A stretch of 64,000 nt of DNA from Myxococcales bacterium (lineage in GTDB: Bacteria; Myxococcota_A; UBA796; GCA-2862545): the NCBI GenBank assembly GCA_019634415.1, contig JAHQVJ010000057.1:1-64000 (forward strand). Reading direction: 5' to 3'. The notes under the pieces are model-generated. The model saw only the letters and a list, made by a program, of their open reading frames with translations. It did no database searches and was not told where the DNA came from. Shown here one piece after another: positions 57,259-64,000 of this stretch (positions are counted from its first letter, which is position 1; each line of letters begins with the position of its first letter). The position numbers were made by a program, and so were the translations under genes.

Positions 57259-58887
57259 TCAGCGCTGGGCGGAGGGCTGCAGCCGGCGCCAGGCCGTGCT
57301 GGGCAGCCGACTGGGGGTGAGGGCCGGCGCCCGCGCGGACGTGGGGCTCGCCGGTGCCAGTCGGGCCTTCGGTGGCGTGCGCTCGGCCACGAAGGCGCGG
57401 TTGCGCACGTACTGCGGCGGTCCCTTGCCAAGGGGTCGCACGAAGGTCAGATCGAAGCCTTCTCCGTTGAGGAAGACCAGCCACACGTCGGTGCTCAGGG
57501 GTACGAGGTCCGGGTCGACGTCGTAGCCGAAGCCAGGCAGCAGGGGTAGCTCGATCTGCAGGCCGAACTTGCCTCCGGCCGTGATCTCCATCGGACCCAC
57601 GTTGTTGGGATCGCTGTAGGAGCCCACGTGGTCGGCGATGGCCACCGGGTCGAAGCCCCGGTCGTAGCCGGTGGGTGCGGGCAGCGGATCCACCACCGCG
57701 CGGAGGATGGCCTCCACCGTGGCGCTGTGGTCGTCGCCCGCGCCATTGGAGAGGATGGAGAACACCACGTCGTGGTCGGGCAGGATCACCAGGCTCGACG
57801 TGAAGGACAGCGTGTTGCCGCCGTGCTCCCACACCCGGATGGGGTACCACTCGCCGTCCGACAGCGGGTACTGCTCCCAGGTGAACATGCCGTAGCCGTA
57901 GCCCATGAGGTCGTCGAAGTAGAGGGTGGAGACGTGGGGGGTGGTGATCTCCTCCCGAAGGGCATCCGACAGCACGGTGTCGTCGCCGTGCAGCACGAAC
58001 TCACCCCAGGTGACCATGTCGGATGGCGTGGACCAGACGAGGCCCGCAGGCCTCACCGAGGCGGGATCGGGGACCTGGGGCATGGGCATGCGGTCTGCTG
58101 GACCTCCCAGCGCGCCCGTGCCCACGGACAGGGCGAAGTCTCCGGCGTCGCGGACCTCGGCCTTGCGGGCGAAGGTCCGGCTCATTCCCAGCGGTGCGAA
58201 CAGGTCCCGGGTCATGGCGTCGGGCCAATAGGCGCCGTCGGGATCCACCGACTCGGCCATCAGGCCCGCGACGGTGAAGTTGGGGTTGCTGTAGTTCCAG
58301 AACGCTGCTGGAGGGCTCATCGGGAAGAGCTGGGCCGAGAAGAAGCCCTCGTGCCAGTCCAACAGCTCGGCATCGTCGGCATCGCCGGCCCAGTCGATGA
58401 AGTCCACGGTGCCCCCCTGGTGGGACAGCAGCATGTCCAGCGTGGAGTCGGTGGCCCAGGCGGGTGCGTTGGACAACGACACGCCCGGCAGGCGGCTGGC
58501 CACCGTGTCGGTGACATCGAGGCGGCCGGCCTGCACCTGCACGAGCGCCTGAGCGGCGGCCATGTGCTTGGTGGTGCTGCCGATCTGCAGGATCGTGTCC
58601 GGGGTGAGGGAGGTGTCCCCGTCGGGATCGGTGGTACCGAAGGTCTCCACCCACACGCGCTCTCCGCCCACGCTCACGGCGACGGACACGCCACTCGCGA
58701 GGTTGGTGGCGAGCTCCGTCTGGATGGCCGCGGCCGCGGACTCGAAGGCCGGACCCCGCACCACGGCGGTGGTCTCGGTGGCTGTGTCGCCCGTGGTGGT
58801 GGTCGTCGTCGTGGTGTCGGTGTCGGTGGTGTCGGGCTTGGGGCAGCCGAGCAAGGCAACGCACATCAACAGCTCGAGGTGTTTCAA
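57259..58887 (-). CDS. Beta-lactamase-fold (class C / S12-type) lipoprotein
   Basis: The 542-aa protein starts at TTG 58887 (GGAGGAG upstream). Its lipobox ALLGC makes Cys15 the lipidated residue, and a Thr/Asp-rich linker (DTTDTDTTTTTTTT) follows. The catalytic motifs of S12 enzymes are present: Ser104-x-x-Lys107 in GSTTKHM, NYSNPNF (the Tyr-x-Asn motif), and EHGG in the KTG position. Members are beta-lactamases, esterases or D-amino peptidases. A second domain (about 420-540) follows the catalytic domain. The substrate is unknown. Confidence 0.9.
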   Translation of the reverse strand: MKHLELLMCVALLGCPKPDTTDTDTTTTTTTTGDTATETTAVVRGPAFESAAAAIQTELATNLASGVSVAVSVGGERVWVETFGTTDPDGDTSLTPDTILQIGSTTKHMAAAQALVQVQAGRLDVTDTVASRLPGVSLSNAPAWATDSTLDMLLSHQGGTVDFIDWAGDADDAELLDWHEGFFSAQLFPMSPPAAFWNYSNPNFTVAGLMAESVDPDGAYWPDAMTRDLFAPLGMSRTFARKAEVRDAGDFALSVGTGALGGPADRMPMPQVPDPASVRPAGLVWSTPSDMVTWGEFVLHGDDTVLSDALREEITTPHVSTLYFDDLMGYGYGMFTWEQYPLSDGEWYPIRVWEHGGNTLSFTSSLVILPDHDVVFSILSNGAGDDHSATVEAILRAVVDPLPAPTGYDRGFDPVAIADHVGSYSDPNNVGPMEITAGGKFGLQIELPLLPGFGYDVDPDLVPLSTDVWLVFLNGEGFDLTFVRPLGKGPPQYVRNRAFVAERTPPKARLAPASPTSARAPALTPSRLPSTAWRRLQPSAQR

Positions 58888-58944
58888 GGCTCCTCCGTCG
58901 GTGGTTCGACACCACCGCCCTGGGTCTACGGAACAGATCCTCGC

Positions 58945-59307
58945 CTAATTCCCGAGATCCGCGTCGGGATCGTGCTGCCAGCGCAACGCGCGGAGATCCA
59001 GACGCCCCGTGTCGTCGAAGGAGATGCCCTCGGCTTCGAGCAGCGTTTGCTGCAGCGAGCCCCGGCCTACGTCCCCCCGATGGCTGACGCGCCCCTTGGC
59101 GTTGATCACCCGATGCCAGGGCACGTCGTCGGCGCGGCAGGCCGCCAGCGCCCACCCCACGTGCCGCGCCACCCGGGGAGAACCTAGGGCAGAAGCCACA
59201 TCACCGTAGGTGGTGACCCGCCCCTCGGGCACTCGGCGCACCACCTCGTACACTCGCTCGTGAAAGCCTGGCGTCACCACGCGACGCTCGCCGTGATCCT
59301 GAGCCAC
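58945..59307 (-). CDS. Alkyltransferase-like (ATL) DNA repair protein
   Basis: The 120-aa protein resembles the C-terminal domain of O6-alkylguanine-DNA alkyltransferase: YGDVASALGSPRVARHVGWAL contains the winged-helix and arginine-finger region (Arg48). The active-site motif reads PWHRVI, with Trp64 in place of the methyl-accepting Cys of PCHRV. This is the hallmark of ATLs, which bind alkylated guanine and recruit nucleotide excision repair instead of repairing directly. The start is GTG 59307, only 20 bases from the divergent lipoprotein gene. Confidence 0.93.
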   Translation of the reverse strand: MAQDHGERRVVTPGFHERVYEVVRRVPEGRVTTYGDVASALGSPRVARHVGWALAACRADDVPWHRVINAKGRVSHRGDVGRGSLQQTLLEAEGISFDDTGRLDLRALRWQHDPDADLGN

Positions 59308-59327
59308 CGTGAGGGTATCCTCCGCCC

Positions 59328-60380
59328 ATGATTCTACTGACGATGATGGCGTGTGGTGGAGACACCGTCACCACCGAGACCACCCTGGTGGGCAAGATCG
59401 TGGATTCTTCCGGTGCTCCCGTCTCGGGCGTGCTGGTGCAGTCCATCGAGGATGGCCACACCACCGGATCCGATGGGGGCTTTCGCCTGAAGGTGGAGCC
59501 CCCCAACCGGTTCGTGCACTTCACCTCCAAGGGCACCTGGTACCGGCGCAACGGGGTTGCTTCGGACGAGGGCAAGGTGTTCGAGCTGACGCTGCCCGAG
59601 GTGGCGGAGCTGGCTGTGCAGTGTCCCGACGTGGCCTGCGATCTGGCGCTGGTCTGGGAGCTGTCGGAGGGCTTCGAGGCCCAGTTCCGACCAGCCTGCG
59701 AGCCCGGGGGCACGGCGGAGGTGCCAGCCGCCCCCACCAGCGCCCCCACCGTGCGCTGCACCCAGGGCAAGAACCGCGATCAGCGCCTGCTGCCGATGGA
59801 TGTGGAGTACGGCGACGGGAAGCTGTCGATCCGGCAGGGCGGGGCGGAGGTGCGCATCGAGGTGCGCGCCAAGGAGGGGCCGATCCCCGAGGACTGCGCC
59901 GTGCGGGTGGGTGATCGGGTAGCGAAGCCCGCAGGCATGGGCTTCTGGACGGCTCCCGTCCCCAGCGGCGCCACGGCGGCCGCGGTGTGCCAGGGCGTGC
60001 CTGCGCAGCCGGTGTGGGTGCTACCCGAGCAGGCGAGCGAGACGGTGGTGCTGCACTGGCGCCCCGAGGGACCCAGCCTGGACATGAGCCAGGTGGCGCC
60101 GTGGGCGGAAGAGGTGGTGCTGACCGGGGGAGCGGCAGGGTGGTCGCTGCCCATGGCACCCCAGAACGGTCGCGTGCAGCTGCCGCCCCTGAAGCCCGAG
60201 GTCTACCAGATCCTGGTGCGCGGCTCGGGAACGGAGCTGCCGCTGGCGGTGAGCGCCCCCACGAGCTCCGCGGCGGGCACCGCGGTGTTCGCCGAGGCAG
60301 GAGCGGAGCAGCTGGTGGGACGCCTCGAGGTGAAGGCTCCGCTGGGCACGGGCGAGGTGCCCGCCGAGATGGCTCCCTGA
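59328..60380 (+). CDS. Lipoprotein with carboxypeptidase-regulatory-like domain
   Basis: A 350-aa lipoprotein (MILLTMMACGGDT) with a carboxypeptidase-regulatory-like beta domain right after the lipidation site (LVGKIVDSSGAPVSGVLVQS ... GGFRLKV). Cysteine-containing beta domains follow (VQCPDVACDL, EDCAVRVGD, AVCQGVP). It is likely a surface protein of unknown role. The 200 bases after its stop hold a strong inverted repeat and another stem. Confidence 0.8.
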   Translation: MILLTMMACGGDTVTTETTLVGKIVDSSGAPVSGVLVQSIEDGHTTGSDGGFRLKVEPPNRFVHFTSKGTWYRRNGVASDEGKVFELTLPEVAELAVQCPDVACDLALVWELSEGFEAQFRPACEPGGTAEVPAAPTSAPTVRCTQGKNRDQRLLPMDVEYGDGKLSIRQGGAEVRIEVRAKEGPIPEDCAVRVGDRVAKPAGMGFWTAPVPSGATAAAVCQGVPAQPVWVLPEQASETVVLHWRPEGPSLDMSQVAPWAEEVVLTGGAAGWSLPMAPQNGRVQLPPLKPEVYQILVRGSGTELPLAVSAPTSSAAGTAVFAEAGAEQLVGRLEVKAPLGTGEVPAEMAP

Positions 60381-60428
60381 GGAGACTGTCCGGCGCCGTG
60401 TCGACGAATGCGGCAGAACGCGACTGAT

Positions 60429-60512
60429 CCGGGGTTGCAGTGGGACTGGAACAAGCGAGCATGCGGGCGAGTGCAGGGAGTGCTGCAAGTCCAGGCGCGG
60501 AGCGGCAACCGG
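60429..60512. repeat. Stem-flanked element similar to the one near 40.5 kb
   Basis: CCGGGGTTGC (60429-60438) can pair with GCAACCGG (60505-60512) across about 66 bases. The start TTGCAGTGGGA (60435-60445) matches TTGCTGTGGGA (40535-40545) at 10 of 11 bases, and both sit in similar stem-flanked contexts. It lies between the lipoprotein and ICMT-like genes. It is not a coding region. Confidence 0.6.
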
Positions 60513-60515
60513 TAG

Positions 60516-60550
60516 CATCGCGACAATCAACCCCGTTGATTGTCGCGATG
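60516..60550. repeat. Perfect 16-bp inverted repeat with 3-base loop
   Basis: Two perfect 16-bp arms (60516-60531 and 60535-60550) are separated by CCC. The arms begin CATCGCGACA and end TGTCGCGATG. The stem ends 30 bases before the ICMT-like start codon (60581). There is no T-run, so it is not a standard intrinsic terminator. Candidates are an operator for a dimeric regulator, a stable RNA hairpin in the leader of the next gene, or a REP-like repeat. Confidence 0.9.
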
Positions 60551-60580
60551 AGTCGCCGAAATCGAAGGTAGGCTTGCGCC

Positions 60581-61918
60581 ATGTCGAGCCGCCGAGGTAT
60601 CCGCCGACCCATGGAACCCTCCGACACCGGGCAGGGGCCGCCTGTCTCGGTGACCCACATGGGGGCCAACCTCCTGGGCCTGCTGTGCCTGTTCCTCGGC
60701 GTGGCCTGGATGTTGAGCTTCCCCGACGTGTCGCGCGACGTGGTCGGCCCGGTGCTGATGGTGCTGTGTGCGGCGCCCATCGTGCTGGTGGACGTGTTCG
60801 TCCGCAAGGTGCACCGCCGCGCCTCGACGGGACTGCAGTGGGACCGACCCAGGGCCCTGCAGCCCGCTCGCGTCGCCGTGAAGCTGCTGGGGGCCAGCGG
60901 AGCCGTGGGGATGGTGCTGACCGTCTACTGGCTGGCACCGGAGTACGCCTTCGGACAGGATTTCTACGCGTCGTACTACCAGTTCCTGTGGACCTACGCG
61001 CCCTGGGCGGCAGGGCTCGGCCTGGCCTACATCGCCGTGCTGGATCGCTACCTGGTGGACCCCCGCGACGCCTACTGGGAGCTGGGTCAGCTGCTGCTGG
61101 GGCGGGCCTTCGATCCGGAGAAGGTGAAGGATCTGCTGCGCGGCTGGGTGATCAAGGGCTTCTTCGTGCCCCTGATGTACATCTACATGGTCAACAACAT
61201 CGACGAGCTGCGCCGCATCGTCACCAGCGAATGGGAGCCCTTCTGGATCTACTGGCACTTCCTGCACAGCCTGGGCTTCCTGGTGGACGTGAGCTTCACC
61301 ACCATGGGGTACCTGCTGTCGGTGCGGGTGCTGGACACCCACATTCGCAGCAGCGAGCCCACGATGCTGGGGTGGGTGGCTGCCATCGTGTGCTACCAGC
61401 CCTTCTTCCGCCTGATCTCCGACCAGTACATCCGCTACGACAACGGCTTTCACTGGGGAGACTGGCTCGACGACTCGCCCGTGGTGCGCCTGGTGTGGGG
61501 GGCCATCATGCTGGTGCTGGTCTCGGTCTACTCCCTGTCCACCGTCGCCTTCGGCTGCCGGTTCTCGAACCTCACGCACCGCGGTGTGCTCACCAACGGC
61601 CCCTACCGCTACACCAAGCACCCGGCCTACGTGTCCAAGGTGATCTACTGGTGGTTCAAGTTCGTGCCCTTCGTGTACCGGGGCAACGCCTACCAGACGT
61701 TCCGCGACTGCTTCTGGATGCTGCTGTGGGGCGGCAACTACTGGCTGCGCGGTCGCACCGAGGAGTGGCACCTGTCGAAGGATCCCGACTACGTCGCCTA
61801 TGGGCTGTGGATGAACGACAACGGCCTGTTCCGAGCCTTCGGGAGGTGGTTCCCATTCTTGGCGTACCGCGCTCCCGACGAGCCGTCCGACACCACCGAG
61901 TCGCCGCCGCCCACCTAA
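60581..61918 (+). CDS. ICMT-family (isoprenylcysteine methyltransferase-like) membrane protein
   Basis: The 445-aa multi-pass membrane protein ends in an isoprenylcysteine carboxyl methyltransferase-like region: NGPYRYTKHPAYVSKVIYWW and RTEEWHLSKDPDY, the conserved SAM-binding and catalytic elements of the family. ICMT homologues are usually 200-290 aa; here a long N-terminal region with about seven additional hydrophobic segments precedes them (e.g. GANLLGLLCLFLGVAWML, LMYIYMVNNIDEL). The substrate is unknown. ATG 60581 lacks a strong ribosome-binding site; Met11 could also be used. Confidence 0.85.
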   Translation: MSSRRGIRRPMEPSDTGQGPPVSVTHMGANLLGLLCLFLGVAWMLSFPDVSRDVVGPVLMVLCAAPIVLVDVFVRKVHRRASTGLQWDRPRALQPARVAVKLLGASGAVGMVLTVYWLAPEYAFGQDFYASYYQFLWTYAPWAAGLGLAYIAVLDRYLVDPRDAYWELGQLLLGRAFDPEKVKDLLRGWVIKGFFVPLMYIYMVNNIDELRRIVTSEWEPFWIYWHFLHSLGFLVDVSFTTMGYLLSVRVLDTHIRSSEPTMLGWVAAIVCYQPFFRLISDQYIRYDNGFHWGDWLDDSPVVRLVWGAIMLVLVSVYSLSTVAFGCRFSNLTHRGVLTNGPYRYTKHPAYVSKVIYWWFKFVPFVYRGNAYQTFRDCFWMLLWGGNYWLRGRTEEWHLSKDPDYVAYGLWMNDNGLFRAFGRWFPFLAYRAPDEPSDTTESPPPT

Positions 61919-61921
61919 GCG

Positions 61922-62530
61922 TCAGGCTGGACCCACCACCGCCGCACAGGCCGCGGCGAGCAGCCAGCCCCCCAGCACCTCCGCGGGCTGGTGCCGTGTG
62001 GCGGCCAGGCGCGCCCACGACAGCACCGCCGCCACCGTGAGCAGCAGGGCGGTGGCTGCTGGCGAGGTGGGCCACGCCAAGGCCGCGAGCGCTACGGGGA
62101 TGGCCACGTGACCGCTCACCTTGAAGCCCGCCAGGGTGATCGCCGTTCCGGCGGTGGCCGCGAGGACGCTGGCGCTCGCCAGGCGCTCCACCACGGGCGG
62201 TCCCGACCAGGCGGCCACCAGCCACAGCGACGCCAGGCAGCTGCAGCCGAGCACGAACAGGCCAGGTCGCTGCTGGCGCTGCGACACGTCGGCGTCCGTC
62301 CACCAGCCGCGGTGGATCCCCCACAGCCACGTGGCCAGAGCGGGACCTGCACACGCGGCTGCGATCGCCGTCCAAGCCATCGTGGCGGACAGATCCCGCG
62401 TGGCGGCGTAGACCACCGCCCCGAAGCCCAGGGGTGCGACCCCTACCGGGTGTAGCGCCGCGCTGAGCGCGTGGCCGGCGCTGGTGGTCCATCCGGATGG
62501 ACCCGTCGCTCGATGCGAGCTGCCCTCCAT
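61922..62530 (-). CDS. PAP2-like (phosphatidic acid phosphatase-type) membrane protein
   Basis: A 202-aa membrane protein from ATG 62530 (GGAGGGG upstream). Residues near 120-195 fit the PAP2 pattern: QQRPGLF (first motif region), KVSGHVAIP in the PSGH position, and ARLAATRHQPAEVLGG in the third motif (S-R-x5-H-x3-D with Ala and Glu substitutions). It has about five membrane spans. Catalytic His residues are retained. It converges on the ICMT-like gene, three bases away. Confidence 0.75.
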   Translation of the reverse strand: MEGSSHRATGPSGWTTSAGHALSAALHPVGVAPLGFGAVVYAATRDLSATMAWTAIAAACAGPALATWLWGIHRGWWTDADVSQRQQRPGLFVLGCSCLASLWLVAAWSGPPVVERLASASVLAATAGTAITLAGFKVSGHVAIPVALAALAWPTSPAATALLLTVAAVLSWARLAATRHQPAEVLGGWLLAAACAAVVGPA

Positions 62531-62692
62531 CGCCCCTCCAGGTTCCTGATCCGAGTAGTCGAGCGGGCGCGGGCGACCCCCTTCGCACCTGTGCAGATTC
62601 TGCGTCGACGGGGGGTGGCTGGTGTCGGGCGCTCGACGATGCCTTAATGGCGCATTCCGAACGGCTTGCTCCCCGCCCATCTGTGAGGTCCC

Positions 62693-64000
62693 ATGTCACC
62701 GAGAATCCCAGGCGCTGGCCTCGTCCTCACCCTCCTCGCTGCCGGCTGCTCGCCGCCCGGGGAAGGGAACGATGCGGATCGGGTCGCCGCCGTGGAGGCA
62801 GCCGAGGTGGCGATGTCCTACCTCGAGAGCGGATCCCACTTCTCGATGCACACGATCGACGGGGTGGATCTGATGCGGGCCGACATCGACCGGCTGGGGA
62901 TGTCCCACACCCGTGTGCAGCAGACCCTCGACGGCGTGCCGGTGCACGGAGGGCAGGCCATCGTGCACGCCGACGGCCGCGGCGAGGTCTTCAAGGTCAC
63001 CGACCACTTCGAGCGGGGCGTGCGGGTCGACGACACGCGGCCGGTGCTCGACGAGGCCGGCGCGCTTCGGATCGCCACGGATCTGCACGGAGGCAACGTC
63101 GACAGGTCGGAGGTGGACCTGCGGATCCTGCGGCGACCTTCGGGGGACCACCTCGTCTGGCGGGTCCAGCTGTGGGACCTCGGCATCGAGCCCACGATGC
63201 CCATCTTCTTCATCGACGCGAAGACGGGTGACGAGCGGCATCGCTTCGACAACCTGCAGACCGTCAAGGACCGCGACACCTACGACGCGAACAACAACTT
63301 CTCCCTGCCGGGTACCCTCGCGCGCAGCGAGGGCGACGTCGCCATCGGCGATCAGCCCGTCGACGACGCCCACGACTTCGCTGGGGTGACGTACGACTAC
63401 TACGACATCCACCAGGGCCGCGACAGCTACGACGGCAACGGCGGCTCGATGGTGTCTTCGGCCCACTTCGGGGTGGACTACGAGAACGCCTTCTGGACCG
63501 GCAGCCAGATGGCCTACGGCGATGGGGACGTGGTCTTCTTCCCCTTGTCCCAGGCGCTCGACGTGGTGGGCCACGAGTTCACCCACGGGCTCACCGAGTG
63601 GACGGCGGATCTCGAGTACGAGAACCAGTCAGGCGGGCTCAACGAGGCCACGTCCGACATCATGGGCGCGGTGATCGAGTCCTACAACAACGGCTGGGTG
63701 GTCAACAACGACACCTGGTTGGTGGGCGAGGACATCGTGCAGCCCAAGTTCGGGGTGGCGCTGCGAGACATGTCGGATCCACCCGTGGATGGTGTCTCCA
63801 TCGACTCCCTCAACCAGTACGCCGATGGCATGGACGTACACTTCAGCTCGGGCATCGCCAACAAGGCCTTCTACCTGTGGGTGGACGACCCGGCGGTGAC
63901 CATGGAGGAGGCGGGCGACATCTGGTACCGCGGGCTGGTCTACTACATGACCACCTACACGACCTTCTCCGAGGGCCGTGCGGCCACCGAGCAGGCCGCC
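62693..64000 (+). CDS. Thermolysin-like M4 metallopeptidase lipoprotein, truncated by window end
   Basis: The gene runs off the window, with 436 codons visible from ATG 62693 (GAGGTC upstream). A lipobox (VLTLLAAGC, Cys19) is followed by a fungalysin/thermolysin-type propeptide region (about 40-200). The zinc motif HEFTH starts at residue 294 (63572), and the third ligand is in GGLNEATSDIMG. Catalytic motifs are intact. Such proteases mature by removing the propeptide after export. The 3' end and any C-terminal domains are outside the window. Confidence 0.94.
   Translation, partial: MSPRIPGAGLVLTLLAAGCSPPGEGNDADRVAAVEAAEVAMSYLESGSHFSMHTIDGVDLMRADIDRLGMSHTRVQQTLDGVPVHGGQAIVHADGRGEVFKVTDHFERGVRVDDTRPVLDEAGALRIATDLHGGNVDRSEVDLRILRRPSGDHLVWRVQLWDLGIEPTMPIFFIDAKTGDERHRFDNLQTVKDRDTYDANNNFSLPGTLARSEGDVAIGDQPVDDAHDFAGVTYDYYDIHQGRDSYDGNGGSMVSSAHFGVDYENAFWTGSQMAYGDGDVVFFPLSQALDVVGHEFTHGLTEWTADLEYENQSGGLNEATSDIMGAVIESYNNGWVVNNDTWLVGEDIVQPKFGVALRDMSDPPVDGVSIDSLNQYADGMDVHFSSGIANKAFYLWVDDPAVTMEEAGDIWYRGLVYYMTTYTTFSEGRAATEQAA

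Noticed and set aside
60381-60580. Possible gene between the lipoprotein and ICMT-like genes
   Set aside because: No open frame of useful length with a start and ribosome-binding site; the segment holds inverted repeats instead.

Overview
The window is 64 kb of very GC-rich, densely packed bacterial chromosome; by eye GC is close to 68-70 % and no spacer exceeds about 200 bases. Lineage evidence points to Myxococcota or a related deltaproteobacterial group. There are many lipoproteins with Asp/Thr-rich linkers after the lipobox cysteine, a subtilase ending in a MYXO-CTERM-like tail, an OmpA protein with thrombospondin-type-3-like Asp repeats, a eukaryote-like Ser/Thr kinase, and frequent GTG and TTG starts. 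No rRNA, tRNA, CRISPR array, phage or insertion sequence was found, so this looks like ordinary chromosome rather than a genomic island.

Layout. 1-5.7 kb: a heptamer tandem repeat, murB, a ketopantoate-reductase-like gene, a lipoprotein, an S8 protease and a DUF187/GHL10 lipoprotein. 5.7-8.5 kb: tldE-tldD. 9-10.8 kb: three coupled genes, two with CpaB-like SAF domains. 11.6-13.4 kb: enolase and a GNAT acetyltransferase. 13.6-18.5 kb: a DUF547 protein, two unknowns, a UbiA-like prenyltransferase, a degenerate histidine-kinase-like protein and a Ser/Thr kinase. 18.5-26.6 kb: ettA, an S10 carboxypeptidase, an OmpA-family protein, a rhomboid protease and asnS. 26.7-31.2 kb: a TonB-dependent receptor with a partner lipoprotein. 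31.3-36.5 kb: an M28 peptidase and a large DUF4062-NTPase-TPR protein. 37.3-45.4 kb: a papain-like lipoprotein, an HTH regulator, an oversized class A penicillin-binding protein and tandem lipoprotein paralogues. 45.4-50.0 kb: a translationally coupled cluster (metallo-beta-lactamase-fold hydrolase, membrane protein, CrtU-like FAD enzyme, methyltransferase, HEAT-repeat protein). 50.0-53.1 kb: a FadL-CobW-ThiD operon. 53.1-64 kb: a methyltransferase, lipoproteins, a probable manganese CDF exporter, a beta-lactamase-fold lipoprotein, an alkyltransferase-like DNA repair protein, an ICMT-like membrane protein, a PAP2-like protein and an M4 metallopeptidase cut by the window edge.

How it fits together. 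Housekeeping genes (murB, eno, asnS, ettA, thiD, tldDE) are scattered among envelope and secreted-protein genes. At least five exported or membrane peptidase families (S8, C1, M28, rhomboid, M4), plus an S10 enzyme without a visible signal, suggest a proteolytic or scavenging lifestyle; that is inference. The best candidates for undescribed biology are the DUF4062-NTPase-TPR protein (33.4-36.5 kb), the FAD/methyltransferase/HEAT cluster, the orphan SAF-domain trio, the atypical kinase pair, and two structured intergenic segments near 40.5 and 60.5 kb.
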